DNA of 12,100 nucleotides, taken from Candidatus Omnitrophica bacterium CG07_land_8_20_14_0_80_50_8. GTDB lineage: Bacteria; Omnitrophota; Gorgyraeia; 2-02-FULL-51-18. A model generated the notes under the pieces. The model saw nothing but the letters and a program-made list of their open reading frames with translations. It ran no database searches and was not told where the DNA came from. Position numbers and translations under genes: made by a program. Positions 1 to 5,901 of this stretch are shown here, one piece after another. The stretch is taken from contig PEWW01000174.1 in the NCBI GenBank assembly GCA_002779345.1, positions 1,518 through 13,617 on the forward strand, given 5' to 3'. Position 1 is the first letter of the stretch, and every line of letters begins with the position of its first letter.

Positions 1-121
1 CCGCTTTCATCTTACAAGCGATGATGTTAAGCCGGGATTCGGAAAGTCTGGTCAAAATATTGCCCGTCAGAGATTTCTGAAGCCCATCGGGCTTGATAAT
101 AACTAAGGTAGGTTGTTGCAT
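1..121 (-). CDS. ndk: Nucleoside diphosphate kinase, N-terminal part (cut by window edge)
   Basis: NDK transfers the gamma phosphate from ATP to other (deoxy)nucleoside diphosphates through a phosphohistidine, balancing the NTP and dNTP pools in the cytoplasm. Only about 40 N-terminal residues are inside the window, reading MQQPTLVIIKPDGLQKSL and on to LNIIACKMKA. The 'T-hydrophobic-V-I-I-K-P-D' strand with its Lys, followed by G-x-I-L-x-R and a 'L-x-I-x-A-x-K-M' strand, is the standard opening of the family. The active-site His lies beyond the edge. I chose the ATG at 121 because an AAGGA sequence (129-133) sits 7 nt upstream; an in-frame ATG at 127 touches that same sequence and is less likely. 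The gene lies downstream of parB on the same strand and has its own promoter. Identification is from sequence likeness only, but the motif is distinctive. Confidence 0.88.
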   Translation of the reverse strand, partial: MQQPTLVIIKPDGLQKSLTGNILTRLSESRLNIIACKMKA

Positions 122-152
122 CAGCATTTCCTTGATGAATTATTAAACGGTA

Positions 153-181
153 AGTCTAAAAGATATCGGCGAAATTGTCAA
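153..181 (-). promoter_or_regulatory. Likely sigma70-type promoter for ndk
   Basis: On the minus strand TTGACA (176-181) is followed after exactly 17 nt by TAGACT (153-158). The -35 is a perfect consensus and the -10 matches 4 of 6. The predicted transcription start is near 146, giving ndk a leader of about 25 nt that includes the AAGGA ribosome binding site. It lies in the 85-nt gap between parB and ndk. Confidence 0.6.
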
Positions 182-206
182 CATCAATTTGGGGGAAAAA
201 AAACGT

Positions 207-1061
207 TTAGTGATTGATATTGAATAACTTTAGAACTCTGTCCAAATCTTCCAAAGAAAAATATTCTATCTCTATTTTACCGCGTTTTTTACCGTGGGTG
301 ATGCGCACCTTAGTTCCTAACGCGTGTTGCATCTGTTCTTCAAGATTTTTTAAATTCATATCTTGCGGCGCGGCGCTTTTTAAACCACCCGCAGGTTTTC
401 CCGGAGCCCTGTGAGAAAATCCAAGCTCCGCCTGGCGCACCGAGAGTCCTTTTTGAATAATCTCTTCACAAAATTTAATCTGCCGCTTCTGGTCATGAAT
501 CGATAAAAGCGCTTTCGCGTGGCCAAATGTGATCATGCCTTTCGAAAGATAATTTTGAATTAATTCTGGTAAGTTAAGTATTCTCAATAAGTTAGAAATG
601 GACGACTTATCCTTTCCCACACGTTCAGCGATGGTATCCTGCGTCAAACCAAATTCTTGCCCCAGACGACGATAAGCCTTAGCTTCGTCCAGCGCGTTGA
701 GTTCTTCGCGCTGAATATTCTCAATGATCGACATCTCTAAAAGATCTGAATCTGCCACACGGCGAATGATGGCGGGTAGTTCCGTGAAACCCAGTGTCTT
801 GGCGGCCCTCAAGCGACGCTCTCCGGCAATTAATTCAAAATGATCTCCGTCTACCGCGCGAACCAATACCGGCTGAATAATGCCTTTTTCTTTGATAGAT
901 TTCGCCAATTCATCGATTTTTTCAGTTGAAAAATTCAAGCGGGGTTGAAAACGGCTGGCTTGAATCTTGGATATGCTGAGCATTTGCACTCGCTCATGCA
1001 AGATTGTAGGATCCACGGGAATCAAAGCCTCTAAACCTCTGCCAAGCACTTTTCGTTCCAT
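207..1061 (-). CDS. parB: Chromosome-partitioning protein ParB (Spo0J family)
   Basis: ParB binds parS sites near the origin, loads and spreads as a CTP-gated clamp, and works with ParA to segregate origins. The 284-residue protein opens with the typical G-R-G-L-E-A-L-I segment (7-14, the likely ParA-contacting tail). It then has the CTP-binding domain with A-G-E-R-R-L-R-A (79-86) and E-N-I-Q-R-E (114-119), a helix-turn-helix region around 136-160, and a C-terminal dimerisation part (about 238-284). A Gly/Pro/Lys-rich linker at about 216-232 separates the last two. I chose the ATG at 1061 because GAGGAG lies 6 nt upstream; the frame stays open to an ATG at 1103, which would add a 14-residue tail not typical of the family and lacking a ribosome site. 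It follows parA by 105 nt and is probably cotranscribed with it. Confidence 0.95.
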   Translation of the reverse strand: MERKVLGRGLEALIPVDPTILHERVQMLSISKIQASRFQPRLNFSTEKIDELAKSIKEKGIIQPVLVRAVDGDHFELIAGERRLRAAKTLGFTELPAIIRRVADSDLLEMSIIENIQREELNALDEAKAYRRLGQEFGLTQDTIAERVGKDKSSISNLLRILNLPELIQNYLSKGMITFGHAKALLSIHDQKRQIKFCEEIIQKGLSVRQAELGFSHRAPGKPAGGLKSAAPQDMNLKNLEEQMQHALGTKVRITHGKKRGKIEIEYFSLEDLDRVLKLFNINH

Positions 1062-1092
1062 GATTATCTCCTCATAACCTGTCATTTGTACC

Positions 1093-1137
1093 GAGCAAAG
1101 CACTTCGTCATGATGACAATCTATCGGTGCTTTGTGC
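1093..1137. other. Stem-loop in the parA-parB gap
   Basis: CAAAGCAC (1096-1103) is complementary to GTGCTTTG (1127-1134), giving an 8-bp stem. It extends by a G:U pair and then, after one mismatch, a G:C pair (1093/1137), around a 23-nt loop that itself contains the palindrome TCATGA. In the parA-to-parB transcript the hairpin would lie about 32 nt before the parB ribosome site. There is no U-run, so it is not an intrinsic terminator. It could tune the parA:parB ratio by RNA processing, but no function is shown by the sequence. Confidence 0.3.
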
Positions 1138-1166
1138 CAGAAATTTAAACTATAACCTATTTATTA

Positions 1167-1937
1167 TCAACTACTTACATTAAATAATAAAAATTCTTTT
1201 GTAAATTCCTTGTATTTCTTTGCACCTTCTGAATCTTTGTCATATAGGAAAATTGGTTTGCCGAATCCCGGCGCCTCACTCAAACGAATGTTTCGAGGAA
1301 TGATTGTGTTGTACACCTTTTCTCCAAAATGCTTTTTAACCTCCTCGATTACCTGTTGAGTTAAATTTGTCCTGTAGTCTGCCATCGTCATGAGGATCCC
1401 CTCAATCTCAAGAGCTGAATTTAAATTGTCCTTGATCAGGTTGATAGTCTTCATGAGTTGTCCCAAACCTTCCAACGCATAATATTCGCACTGAATAGGA
1501 ATTAAAACTGAGTTGGCTCCGGTCAAAGCGTTGACTGTCAAAAGGCCTAACGATGGCGGACAGTCGATAATAACAAACTCGAATGAAGGATCCAATTGAG
1601 AAAGGGCTTTTTTAAGTTTTCCTTCTCTTCCAAGTTCCCCTACAAGCTCGACCTCAGATCCTGACAGATTCTCGTTTGATGGTATTATAAAAAGGTTTGT
1701 AACACATGACTCTAAAATGAGTTGCGATAATGATGATTCTCCAAGAAGCGCGTAATATATGGATTTTTGAACTGCAGTTTTATCAATGCCCAGTCCGCTT
1801 GTGGCGTTGCCTTGTGGATCTAAATCTATGAGGAGACTTTTTTTTCCTTCCATCGCTAAACACGATGAAAGAGACACCGCGGTGCTGGTCTTCCCCACTC
1901 CACCCTTTTGATTGCAAATCGCGATTATTTTTGTCAT
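1167..1937 (-). CDS. parA: Chromosome-partitioning ATPase ParA (Soj family)
   Basis: ParA is a deviant-Walker ATPase that dimerises on nonspecific DNA when ATP-bound and is released by ParB, driving origin segregation; Soj-type proteins also act on DnaA. The 256-residue protein has the deviant Walker A K-G-G-V-G-K-T (11-17) with its signature first Lys. It also has the switch I segment D-L-D-P-Q-G-N-A-T-S-G (38-48), the Walker B/switch II D-C-P-P-S-L-G (125-131), and the late 'I-P-R-N-I-R-L-S-E-A-P-G-F-G-K-P' box typical of chromosomal Soj proteins. There is no N-terminal HTH extension, so it is the chromosomal type rather than the plasmid P1 type. The ATG at 1937 has no Shine-Dalgarno sequence upstream; its promoter lies so close that the leader would be only about 4-6 nt. 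parB follows on the same strand. Confidence 0.96.
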   Translation of the reverse strand: MTKIIAICNQKGGVGKTSTAVSLSSCLAMEGKKSLLIDLDPQGNATSGLGIDKTAVQKSIYYALLGESSLSQLILESCVTNLFIIPSNENLSGSEVELVGELGREGKLKKALSQLDPSFEFVIIDCPPSLGLLTVNALTGANSVLIPIQCEYYALEGLGQLMKTINLIKDNLNSALEIEGILMTMADYRTNLTQQVIEEVKKHFGEKVYNTIIPRNIRLSEAPGFGKPIFLYDKDSEGAKKYKEFTKEFLLFNVSS

Positions 1938-1948
1938 CAGTTTATAGC

Positions 1949-1977
1949 ATGATACGGCAAAAAAATATTGGTGTCAA
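1949..1977 (-). promoter_or_regulatory. Likely sigma70-type promoter for parA(-parB)
   Basis: On the minus strand TTGACA (1972-1977) and TATCAT (1949-1954, 5 of 6 matches) are separated by 17 nt. A start 6-8 nt past the -10 would fall at about 1941-1943, only a few nucleotides before the parA ATG at 1937. The parA message would then be almost leaderless, which fits the lack of a ribosome binding site. A parS-like palindrome lies 20 bp upstream of the -35. Confidence 0.6.
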
Positions 1978-1996
1978 TAACAAACAAGCGGCCCCT

Positions 1997-2012
1997 GTTT
2001 CCACGTAGAAAC
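1997..2012. promoter_or_regulatory. parS-like palindrome (candidate ParB site)
   Basis: GTTTCCACGTAGAAAC is a 16-bp inverted repeat with 7 of 8 pairs and a central ACGT. The common bacterial parS is TGTTTCACGTGAAACA. Here the TGTTTC and GAAAC arms and the ACGT core are present, but each arm is separated from the core by one extra base. It lies between the mnmG stop and the parA promoter, where parS sites are often found. It may be a lineage-specific parS variant or a ParB-regulated operator of parAB. A chance palindrome cannot be excluded. Confidence 0.42.
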
Positions 2013-2016
2013 CCGA

Positions 2017-3834
2017 CTAGGATTTTCTGCTCAGTTTTTCTATGTGAATAGCCAAAAAAGTTATATCACAAGGCGTGATACCGGATATTCTAGCCGCTTG
2101 TCCTAAAGATATTGGTTTAACCTTCTCCAATTTTTCCTGTGCTTCTTTGCTCAATCCCCTCAATCCATCAAAAATTAAATCTGAAGGAATTTTTTTTTCC
2201 TCATATTTTTTTAGTCGATTAACAATTCCTATTTCCCTCTGAACATAACCCCAATATTTGACTTCTATCTCAATTTGATTCTCAATGTCTTCATCATCAA
2301 TTCTTTCATTCATGAGATTTAGTACTTCCTTAAAATTAACCTCTGTTCTTCTAAGATATTGCTCCATGGATACTTGCTCATGCCTTGTTGTCTTTATTTT
2401 ATTCATCCAATATGCTATTTTATTCTTTTTTTCTTCAAATTTAACCATCTGTTTCTTGCCTATCAACCCGAGCTCAAATCCAAAATGTAACAATCTTCTA
2501 TCTGCATTATCTTGCCTTAAAAGAAGTCTGTGCTCAGCCCTTGAGGTAAACATTCTATAAGGTTCTTCAGTCCCATTAGTGACCAAATCATCTATCAAGA
2601 CACCGATGTAAGCTTCTGATCTTTCGAGGATTAAAGGCTTTTTTGAATTTATTTTTAAAACAGCGTTAATACCGGCCATCAATCCCTGGCAAGCCGCTTC
2701 CTCATATCCCGAGGTGCCATTGATTTGACCGGCCAAATATAAATTATCAATTTTCTTAGTTTCGAGAGTTAATTTTAATTGTGTCGGTGGACAAAAATCA
2801 TATTCTATTGCGTATCCAAATCTCATAACCTCTGCATTTTCAAGACCTTGAATACTTTTAACTATTTGTATTTGAACATCCTGTGGAAAACTTGTTGACA
2901 ATCCATTAACATAGGTCTCTTCCGTAAAACGACCCTCTGGTTCCAGAAATAATTGATGCCTTTGTTTATCCGCGAAACGATAAACTTTGTCCTCAATAGA
3001 CGGACAGTATCTGGGGCCGCGACTTTTAATTTTTCCAGAATATAGGGGAGAGCGGTGAATGTTTTCTCTAATAATTTTGTGGGTTAACTCGTTGGTGTAC
3101 GTTAAATAACAGGGGAGTTGGCCCTGTAAAATTTTTTCCGTCTGATAACTGAAAGGGGTAGGATTTTTATCGCCGTGTTGCGCTTGGAGTTTTGAAAAAT
3201 CTATAGAGGTTGCGTTTAACCGGGGAGGCGTGCCTGTTTTGAGCCGCTTTATTTCAAAACCCAGCTCTTTTAGACATCCGGATATTCCGTGGGATGCCTT
3301 ATCGCCGGCTCGCCCTCCGCCAAAAGTAATATCGCCGATATGAATGAGCCCGTTCAAAAATGTGCCCGTCGTTACAATCACTGACGTTGCATAATAAGTA
3401 GTTTCAACGGTGGTTACAACGCCCGCGACCACGTTTTGGCTGACCAATATTTCCCTGGCTTCCGCCTGTTTAAGATCCAGGTTTGTTTGACATTCAAGAA
3501 TATGTTTCATCGTCAATGAATAAATTTTTTTGTCGCACTGCGCGCGCGGCGCCCATACGGCGGGGCCTTTGCTCTTATTCAGCATGCGAAATTGTATCCC
3601 GGTGCGGTCCGTCAGTTTAGCCATTTCTCCGCCTAAGGCGTCGATTTCACGGACGATGTGGCCCTTGGCAATACCGCCTATCGCGGGGTTGCATGACATT
3701 TGCGCGATGGTCTCAAGATTCATAGTCAGCATCAGGGTTTTCGCGCCCATCCGCGCGGACGCCAGCGCCGCCTCGCAACCCGCGTGGCCGGCTCCAATCA
3801 CAATCACGTCATATTTTTTATCGGAGATGATCAT
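2017..3834 (-). CDS. mnmG: tRNA uridine-5-carboxymethylaminomethyl modification enzyme MnmG (GidA)
   Basis: MnmG is the FAD-dependent partner of MnmE. The complex uses methylenetetrahydrofolate to add (carboxymethyl)aminomethyl groups to the wobble uridine C5 of certain tRNAs. The 605-residue product is close to full family length (about 620-630). It has the Rossmann FAD motif G-A-G-H-A-G (14-19) and the two catalytic cysteines in their usual context, C48 in M-S-C-N-P-A-I-G-G and C277 in G-P-R-Y-C-P-S-I-E-D-K. It also has the 'T-G-T-P-P-R' and 'A-G-Q-I-N-G-T-S-G-Y-E-E-A-A' blocks and a helical C-terminus ending with the 'I-S-G-I-T-P-C-D-I' MnmE/tRNA-binding segment. The ATG at 3834 has no clear ribosome site. 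The 5' third is GC-rich (41 of 60 bases at 3721-3780) while the 3' third is AT-rich (16 of 60 at 2401-2460). mnmE is not adjacent here. Confidence 0.97.
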   Translation of the reverse strand: MIISDKKYDVIVIGAGHAGCEAALASARMGAKTLMLTMNLETIAQMSCNPAIGGIAKGHIVREIDALGGEMAKLTDRTGIQFRMLNKSKGPAVWAPRAQCDKKIYSLTMKHILECQTNLDLKQAEAREILVSQNVVAGVVTTVETTYYATSVIVTTGTFLNGLIHIGDITFGGGRAGDKASHGISGCLKELGFEIKRLKTGTPPRLNATSIDFSKLQAQHGDKNPTPFSYQTEKILQGQLPCYLTYTNELTHKIIRENIHRSPLYSGKIKSRGPRYCPSIEDKVYRFADKQRHQLFLEPEGRFTEETYVNGLSTSFPQDVQIQIVKSIQGLENAEVMRFGYAIEYDFCPPTQLKLTLETKKIDNLYLAGQINGTSGYEEAACQGLMAGINAVLKINSKKPLILERSEAYIGVLIDDLVTNGTEEPYRMFTSRAEHRLLLRQDNADRRLLHFGFELGLIGKKQMVKFEEKKNKIAYWMNKIKTTRHEQVSMEQYLRRTEVNFKEVLNLMNERIDDEDIENQIEIEVKYWGYVQREIGIVNRLKKYEEKKIPSDLIFDGLRGLSKEAQEKLEKVKPISLGQAARISGITPCDITFLAIHIEKLSRKS

Positions 3835-3847
3835 TTGGAAAATCTGT

Positions 3848-3877
3848 TTTATACCTCATGAGGAGGCGTCGTAACAA
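3848..3877 (-). promoter_or_regulatory. Possible promoter for mnmG
   Basis: On the minus strand TTGTTA (3872-3877, 4 of 6) and TATAAA (3848-3853, 5 of 6) are 18 nt apart, with the perfect 10-bp palindrome CCTCATGAGG (3854-3863) in the spacer. A start 6-7 nt past the -10 would leave only about 6-7 nt before the mnmG ATG, which has no Shine-Dalgarno sequence. The palindrome might be an operator. The match is weaker than the other promoters in this window. Confidence 0.38.
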
Positions 3878-3879
3878 TA

Positions 3880-3960
3880 CGTCATGCTGAGGCAACTATA
3901 TTGCCGAAGAATCTTATTTCGAGATTAGATCCTTCGCCGCTAACGTTCCTCAGGAGGACG
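3880..3960. repeat. REPIN-like inverted pair of the dispersed repeat
   Basis: Two copies of the same short repeat face each other. Arm one (3880-3914) starts CGTCATGCTGAGG and ends GCCGAAGAATCT. Arm two (3927-3960) starts AGATCCTTCG and ends CCTCAGGAGGACG. They are separated by 12 nt and can form a long imperfect hairpin whose outer (about 13 bp) and inner (about 10 bp) ends pair well. It ends 3 bp from the yidC stop codon and stops just short of the mnmG promoter. It may protect or end the yidC transcript. Single copies of the same unit occur at 5590-5617 and 5869-5901. Confidence 0.72.
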
Positions 3961-3963
3961 AAC

Positions 3964-5574
3964 CTAAGTAAGGGTCGCGCGTTTTAAATACAGCTGGTAG
4001 GCTCCCATGATCAGGGTATTCGTGAGCCAGTAAATAACAAGCGCCGACGGCATTGAGTAAAAAATAAACCCAAACATCACGGGCATCATCCAAGCCATCA
4101 TTTTTTGCTGTGATTCCATCGCCGAGTCCCGGCCTTCGATCTTGACCTGGGTCAACTTTTGTTGAAAAAACATGGCGGCGCACATGACCAACGGCAAGAC
4201 GTGAATTTCGTTGCCTAGAAACGGCAGCGAAAAGGGAAGCGTCACGCGGTCGGGAGAGGAGAGGTCTTGGATCCATAAAAGTTTTTCGTTGATCAAGATC
4301 GCAGATTTTGAAAGCGCGACATAAAGCGCGATAAATACCGGCGTCTGTAAAATCATCGGTAGACATCCGCCGAACGGGTTGACTTTGTGTTTTTTATAAA
4401 GCTCCATCATTTCTTTATTCAGCTTTTCCGGATTTTTTTTGTGCTGTTCTTTCAGCTTGTTCATTTGCGGCTGGATGATCTGCATGCGTCTCATCGACAG
4501 GTAGCTGACTTGCGTCAAAGGAAAAAGCAGAATATTGATCAACACCGTTAAAACAATAATCGCCACGCCGTAATTTTTAAATAACTTGTGAAGCATCTCT
4601 AAAACGCCCACCAGAAGTCTGCCGATCGCATCGAGTTTACCAAAATTCACGATCGCCTCAAGACCCGCAGGCGCAAGCGTTTTCAATTCGTTGGGCCCCA
4701 GATAAATAATAAAATCATGTTCGACCAAAGCGCGCGGCGCCAGCGTGATCCGTTCAGAGACCAGCGAAACACTGAAGCGGTTGTTACCCAAACCCTGGAC
4801 CAGGCCCGTGAACGAGGGACCGGGCTGGGGTTTTAAAGCGATAGCGAAATGTCTGTCTTTAATCGCGACCCAGTCGACACGCCCTGAACTGGCGGTGTTC
4901 TTTCCAAGCTTTGATTCGTGAATATGTTGCAAAAGATCTTTCTCACCCGGCCGCGAAAAAAAGTTTCCCTCTATGTACTGTCCGTCAATCGAATGGCGCG
5001 GCAAAATACTGGCGCCGGCGAATAATTGGTAATTAAATTCGATGGGGGAATCGGTGGTGTTTTCAAATCTGATCCGCAGATCGCCGGAATATTCGTCCGC
5101 CTTAAACCGGACGCTTTTCTGAATTTGCACGCCGTCTTGGGTCGCCGACGCGCGGATCTCGGAGCCGGCAATCCGCACCGCGTAATCGGGCGTGAGAGAG
5201 TGGCTGGCTTCAGCATGCGCCTCTGTCAAATGCACCAGCGTCACGTTGCCGCCTATTTCCTTAAGGGATAAAAACACCAGCGGTTCATGCGTATCGTAAT
5301 CGACAAATTTCGGAAAAGAGACTTCGTGGATTGATCCGCCCTTTTTATTAAATAAAAGCTTCACACAGTTGTTTTGAAAAGCCAGATCGTCTCCGGCGGA
5401 AAAAGTTTGGACAGACAACGGCGGCGTTTTGGGCGCCAAGACAGCCGGCGCGGTTTTTTTATCCGGCGTTTTCGACGTCTTGTAATACTCGGGATAAAAA
5501 TGCTGTAAAACCACGGGATAAAATCCCAAAAGTAAAAAAGACATCGCTAAAAAAAGCAGGGTTCTTTTGTCCAT
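3964..5574 (-). CDS. yidC: Membrane protein insertase YidC (Oxa1/Alb3 family)
   Basis: YidC inserts and folds inner-membrane proteins, alone or with SecYEG. The 536-residue protein has the Gram-negative layout: an N-terminal membrane anchor (about 5-24), a periplasmic beta domain (about 60-295) after a Pro/Lys/Ala-rich linker, and the conserved insertase core with membrane segments at roughly 334-353, 405-425, 455-470 and 494-530. The cytoplasmic loop between the first two core segments carries M-R-R-M-Q-I-I-Q-P and 'K-V-N-P-F-G-G-C-L-P-M-I-L-Q-T-P'. At N347 (codon AAT, 4534-4536), in I-I-V-L-T-V-L-I-N-I-L-L-F-P-L, most homologues have Arg (R366 in E. coli, R73 in B. subtilis SpoIIIJ) or Lys. 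AGGAG lies 3 nt before the ATG. It is the last gene of the rpmH-rnpA-yidD-yidC run, with the inverted repeat right after its stop. Confidence 0.96.
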   Translation of the reverse strand: MDKRTLLFLAMSFLLLGFYPVVLQHFYPEYYKTSKTPDKKTAPAVLAPKTPPLSVQTFSAGDDLAFQNNCVKLLFNKKGGSIHEVSFPKFVDYDTHEPLVFLSLKEIGGNVTLVHLTEAHAEASHSLTPDYAVRIAGSEIRASATQDGVQIQKSVRFKADEYSGDLRIRFENTTDSPIEFNYQLFAGASILPRHSIDGQYIEGNFFSRPGEKDLLQHIHESKLGKNTASSGRVDWVAIKDRHFAIALKPQPGPSFTGLVQGLGNNRFSVSLVSERITLAPRALVEHDFIIYLGPNELKTLAPAGLEAIVNFGKLDAIGRLLVGVLEMLHKLFKNYGVAIIVLTVLINILLFPLTQVSYLSMRRMQIIQPQMNKLKEQHKKNPEKLNKEMMELYKKHKVNPFGGCLPMILQTPVFIALYVALSKSAILINEKLLWIQDLSSPDRVTLPFSLPFLGNEIHVLPLVMCAAMFFQQKLTQVKIEGRDSAMESQQKMMAWMMPVMFGFIFYSMPSALVIYWLTNTLIMGAYQLYLKRATLT

Positions 5575-5589
5575 AAGCTCCTATTCCAC

Positions 5590-5617
5590 TGTCATCCGCA
5601 AGCGAAGCGAAAGATCT
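5590..5617 (-). repeat. Dispersed repeat copy at the yidD stop codon
   Basis: On the minus strand this reads AGATCTTTCGCT, then TCGCTTGCGGATGACA. It shares the AGATCyTTCG start and GGATGACr end with the copies at 5869-5901 and 3880-3960. Its first A is the last base of the yidD TAA. It fills most of the 42-nt yidD-yidC gap, so the yidC ribosome site lies just beyond it. Such short CG-rich units with a constant start and end resemble REP-type intergenic repeats. Confidence 0.6.
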
Positions 5618-5865
5618 TATCCTGTGCGGGGATTCTCTGACTGAGCCATAGGTAAAGGGTCGTAACCGCCTTCACAAAACGGATGGCATCTCAAAATTCG
5701 CCTGACTGTCAGATCAAACGCCCGGGTCAATCTCATGCGCCGAAACGCTTCTACCGCATATTCGGAACAACTGGGGGTGAAACGACACGCCCGCAGATTA
5801 TTCCAGCGAAAAATTTTTGAAATTAACTGAATACAAAAAATAATAATTTTTTTTACTAGCTTCAT
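5617..5865 (-). CDS. yidD: Membrane protein insertion efficiency factor YidD
   Basis: YidD is a small inner-membrane-associated protein that helps YidC-dependent insertion, and its gene nearly always lies between rnpA and yidC, as here. The 82-residue product begins with an amphipathic/hydrophobic helix (M-K-L-V-K-K-I-I-I-F-C-I-Q-L-I) and carries the family signature C-R-F-T-P-S-C-S-E-Y-A (27-37). That is followed by R-I-L-R-C-H-P-F-C-E-G-G-Y-D-P (56-70) with its conserved cysteines. I chose the ATG at 5865, which has AGGA 8 nt upstream; an alternative ATG at 5874 overlaps the rnpA stop as ATGA and would add three residues. Either way translation is probably coupled to rnpA. The AGGA is part of the repeat copy at 5869-5901. 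Confidence 0.95.
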   Translation of the reverse strand: MKLVKKIIIFCIQLISKIFRWNNLRACRFTPSCSEYAVEAFRRMRLTRAFDLTVRRILRCHPFCEGGYDPLPMAQSENPRTG

Positions 5866-5868
5866 GAT

Positions 5869-5901
5869 CGTCATCCTGAGGCGCCGTTTGCCGAAGGATC
5901 T
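5869..5901 (-). repeat. Dispersed repeat copy overlapping the rnpA end and yidD leader
   Basis: On the minus strand the copy starts AGATCCTTCGGC and ends GCCTCAGGATGACG. It matches the arms of the 3880-3960 element at both ends, with a different middle. It encodes RnpA residues 90-98 and the rnpA stop codon, and supplies the AGGA in front of yidD. It is therefore in coding sequence, unlike the other copies. Confidence 0.65.

Noticed and set aside
191..208. AAACGTTT palindrome followed by a T-run after parB as a terminator
   Set aside because: An 8-bp self-complementary sequence with no loop cannot form a useful hairpin; the T-run is not preceded by a GC-rich stem.
1062..1103. Longer parB starting at the ATG at 1103
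   Set aside because: The extra 14 residues do not resemble the family, and the ATG at 1061 has GAGGAG at ideal spacing.
3950..4366. 138-codon frame overlapping the yidC 3' end in another frame
   Set aside because: It overlaps the conserved YidC core entirely and shows no family features; it is a by-product of GC-rich coding DNA.
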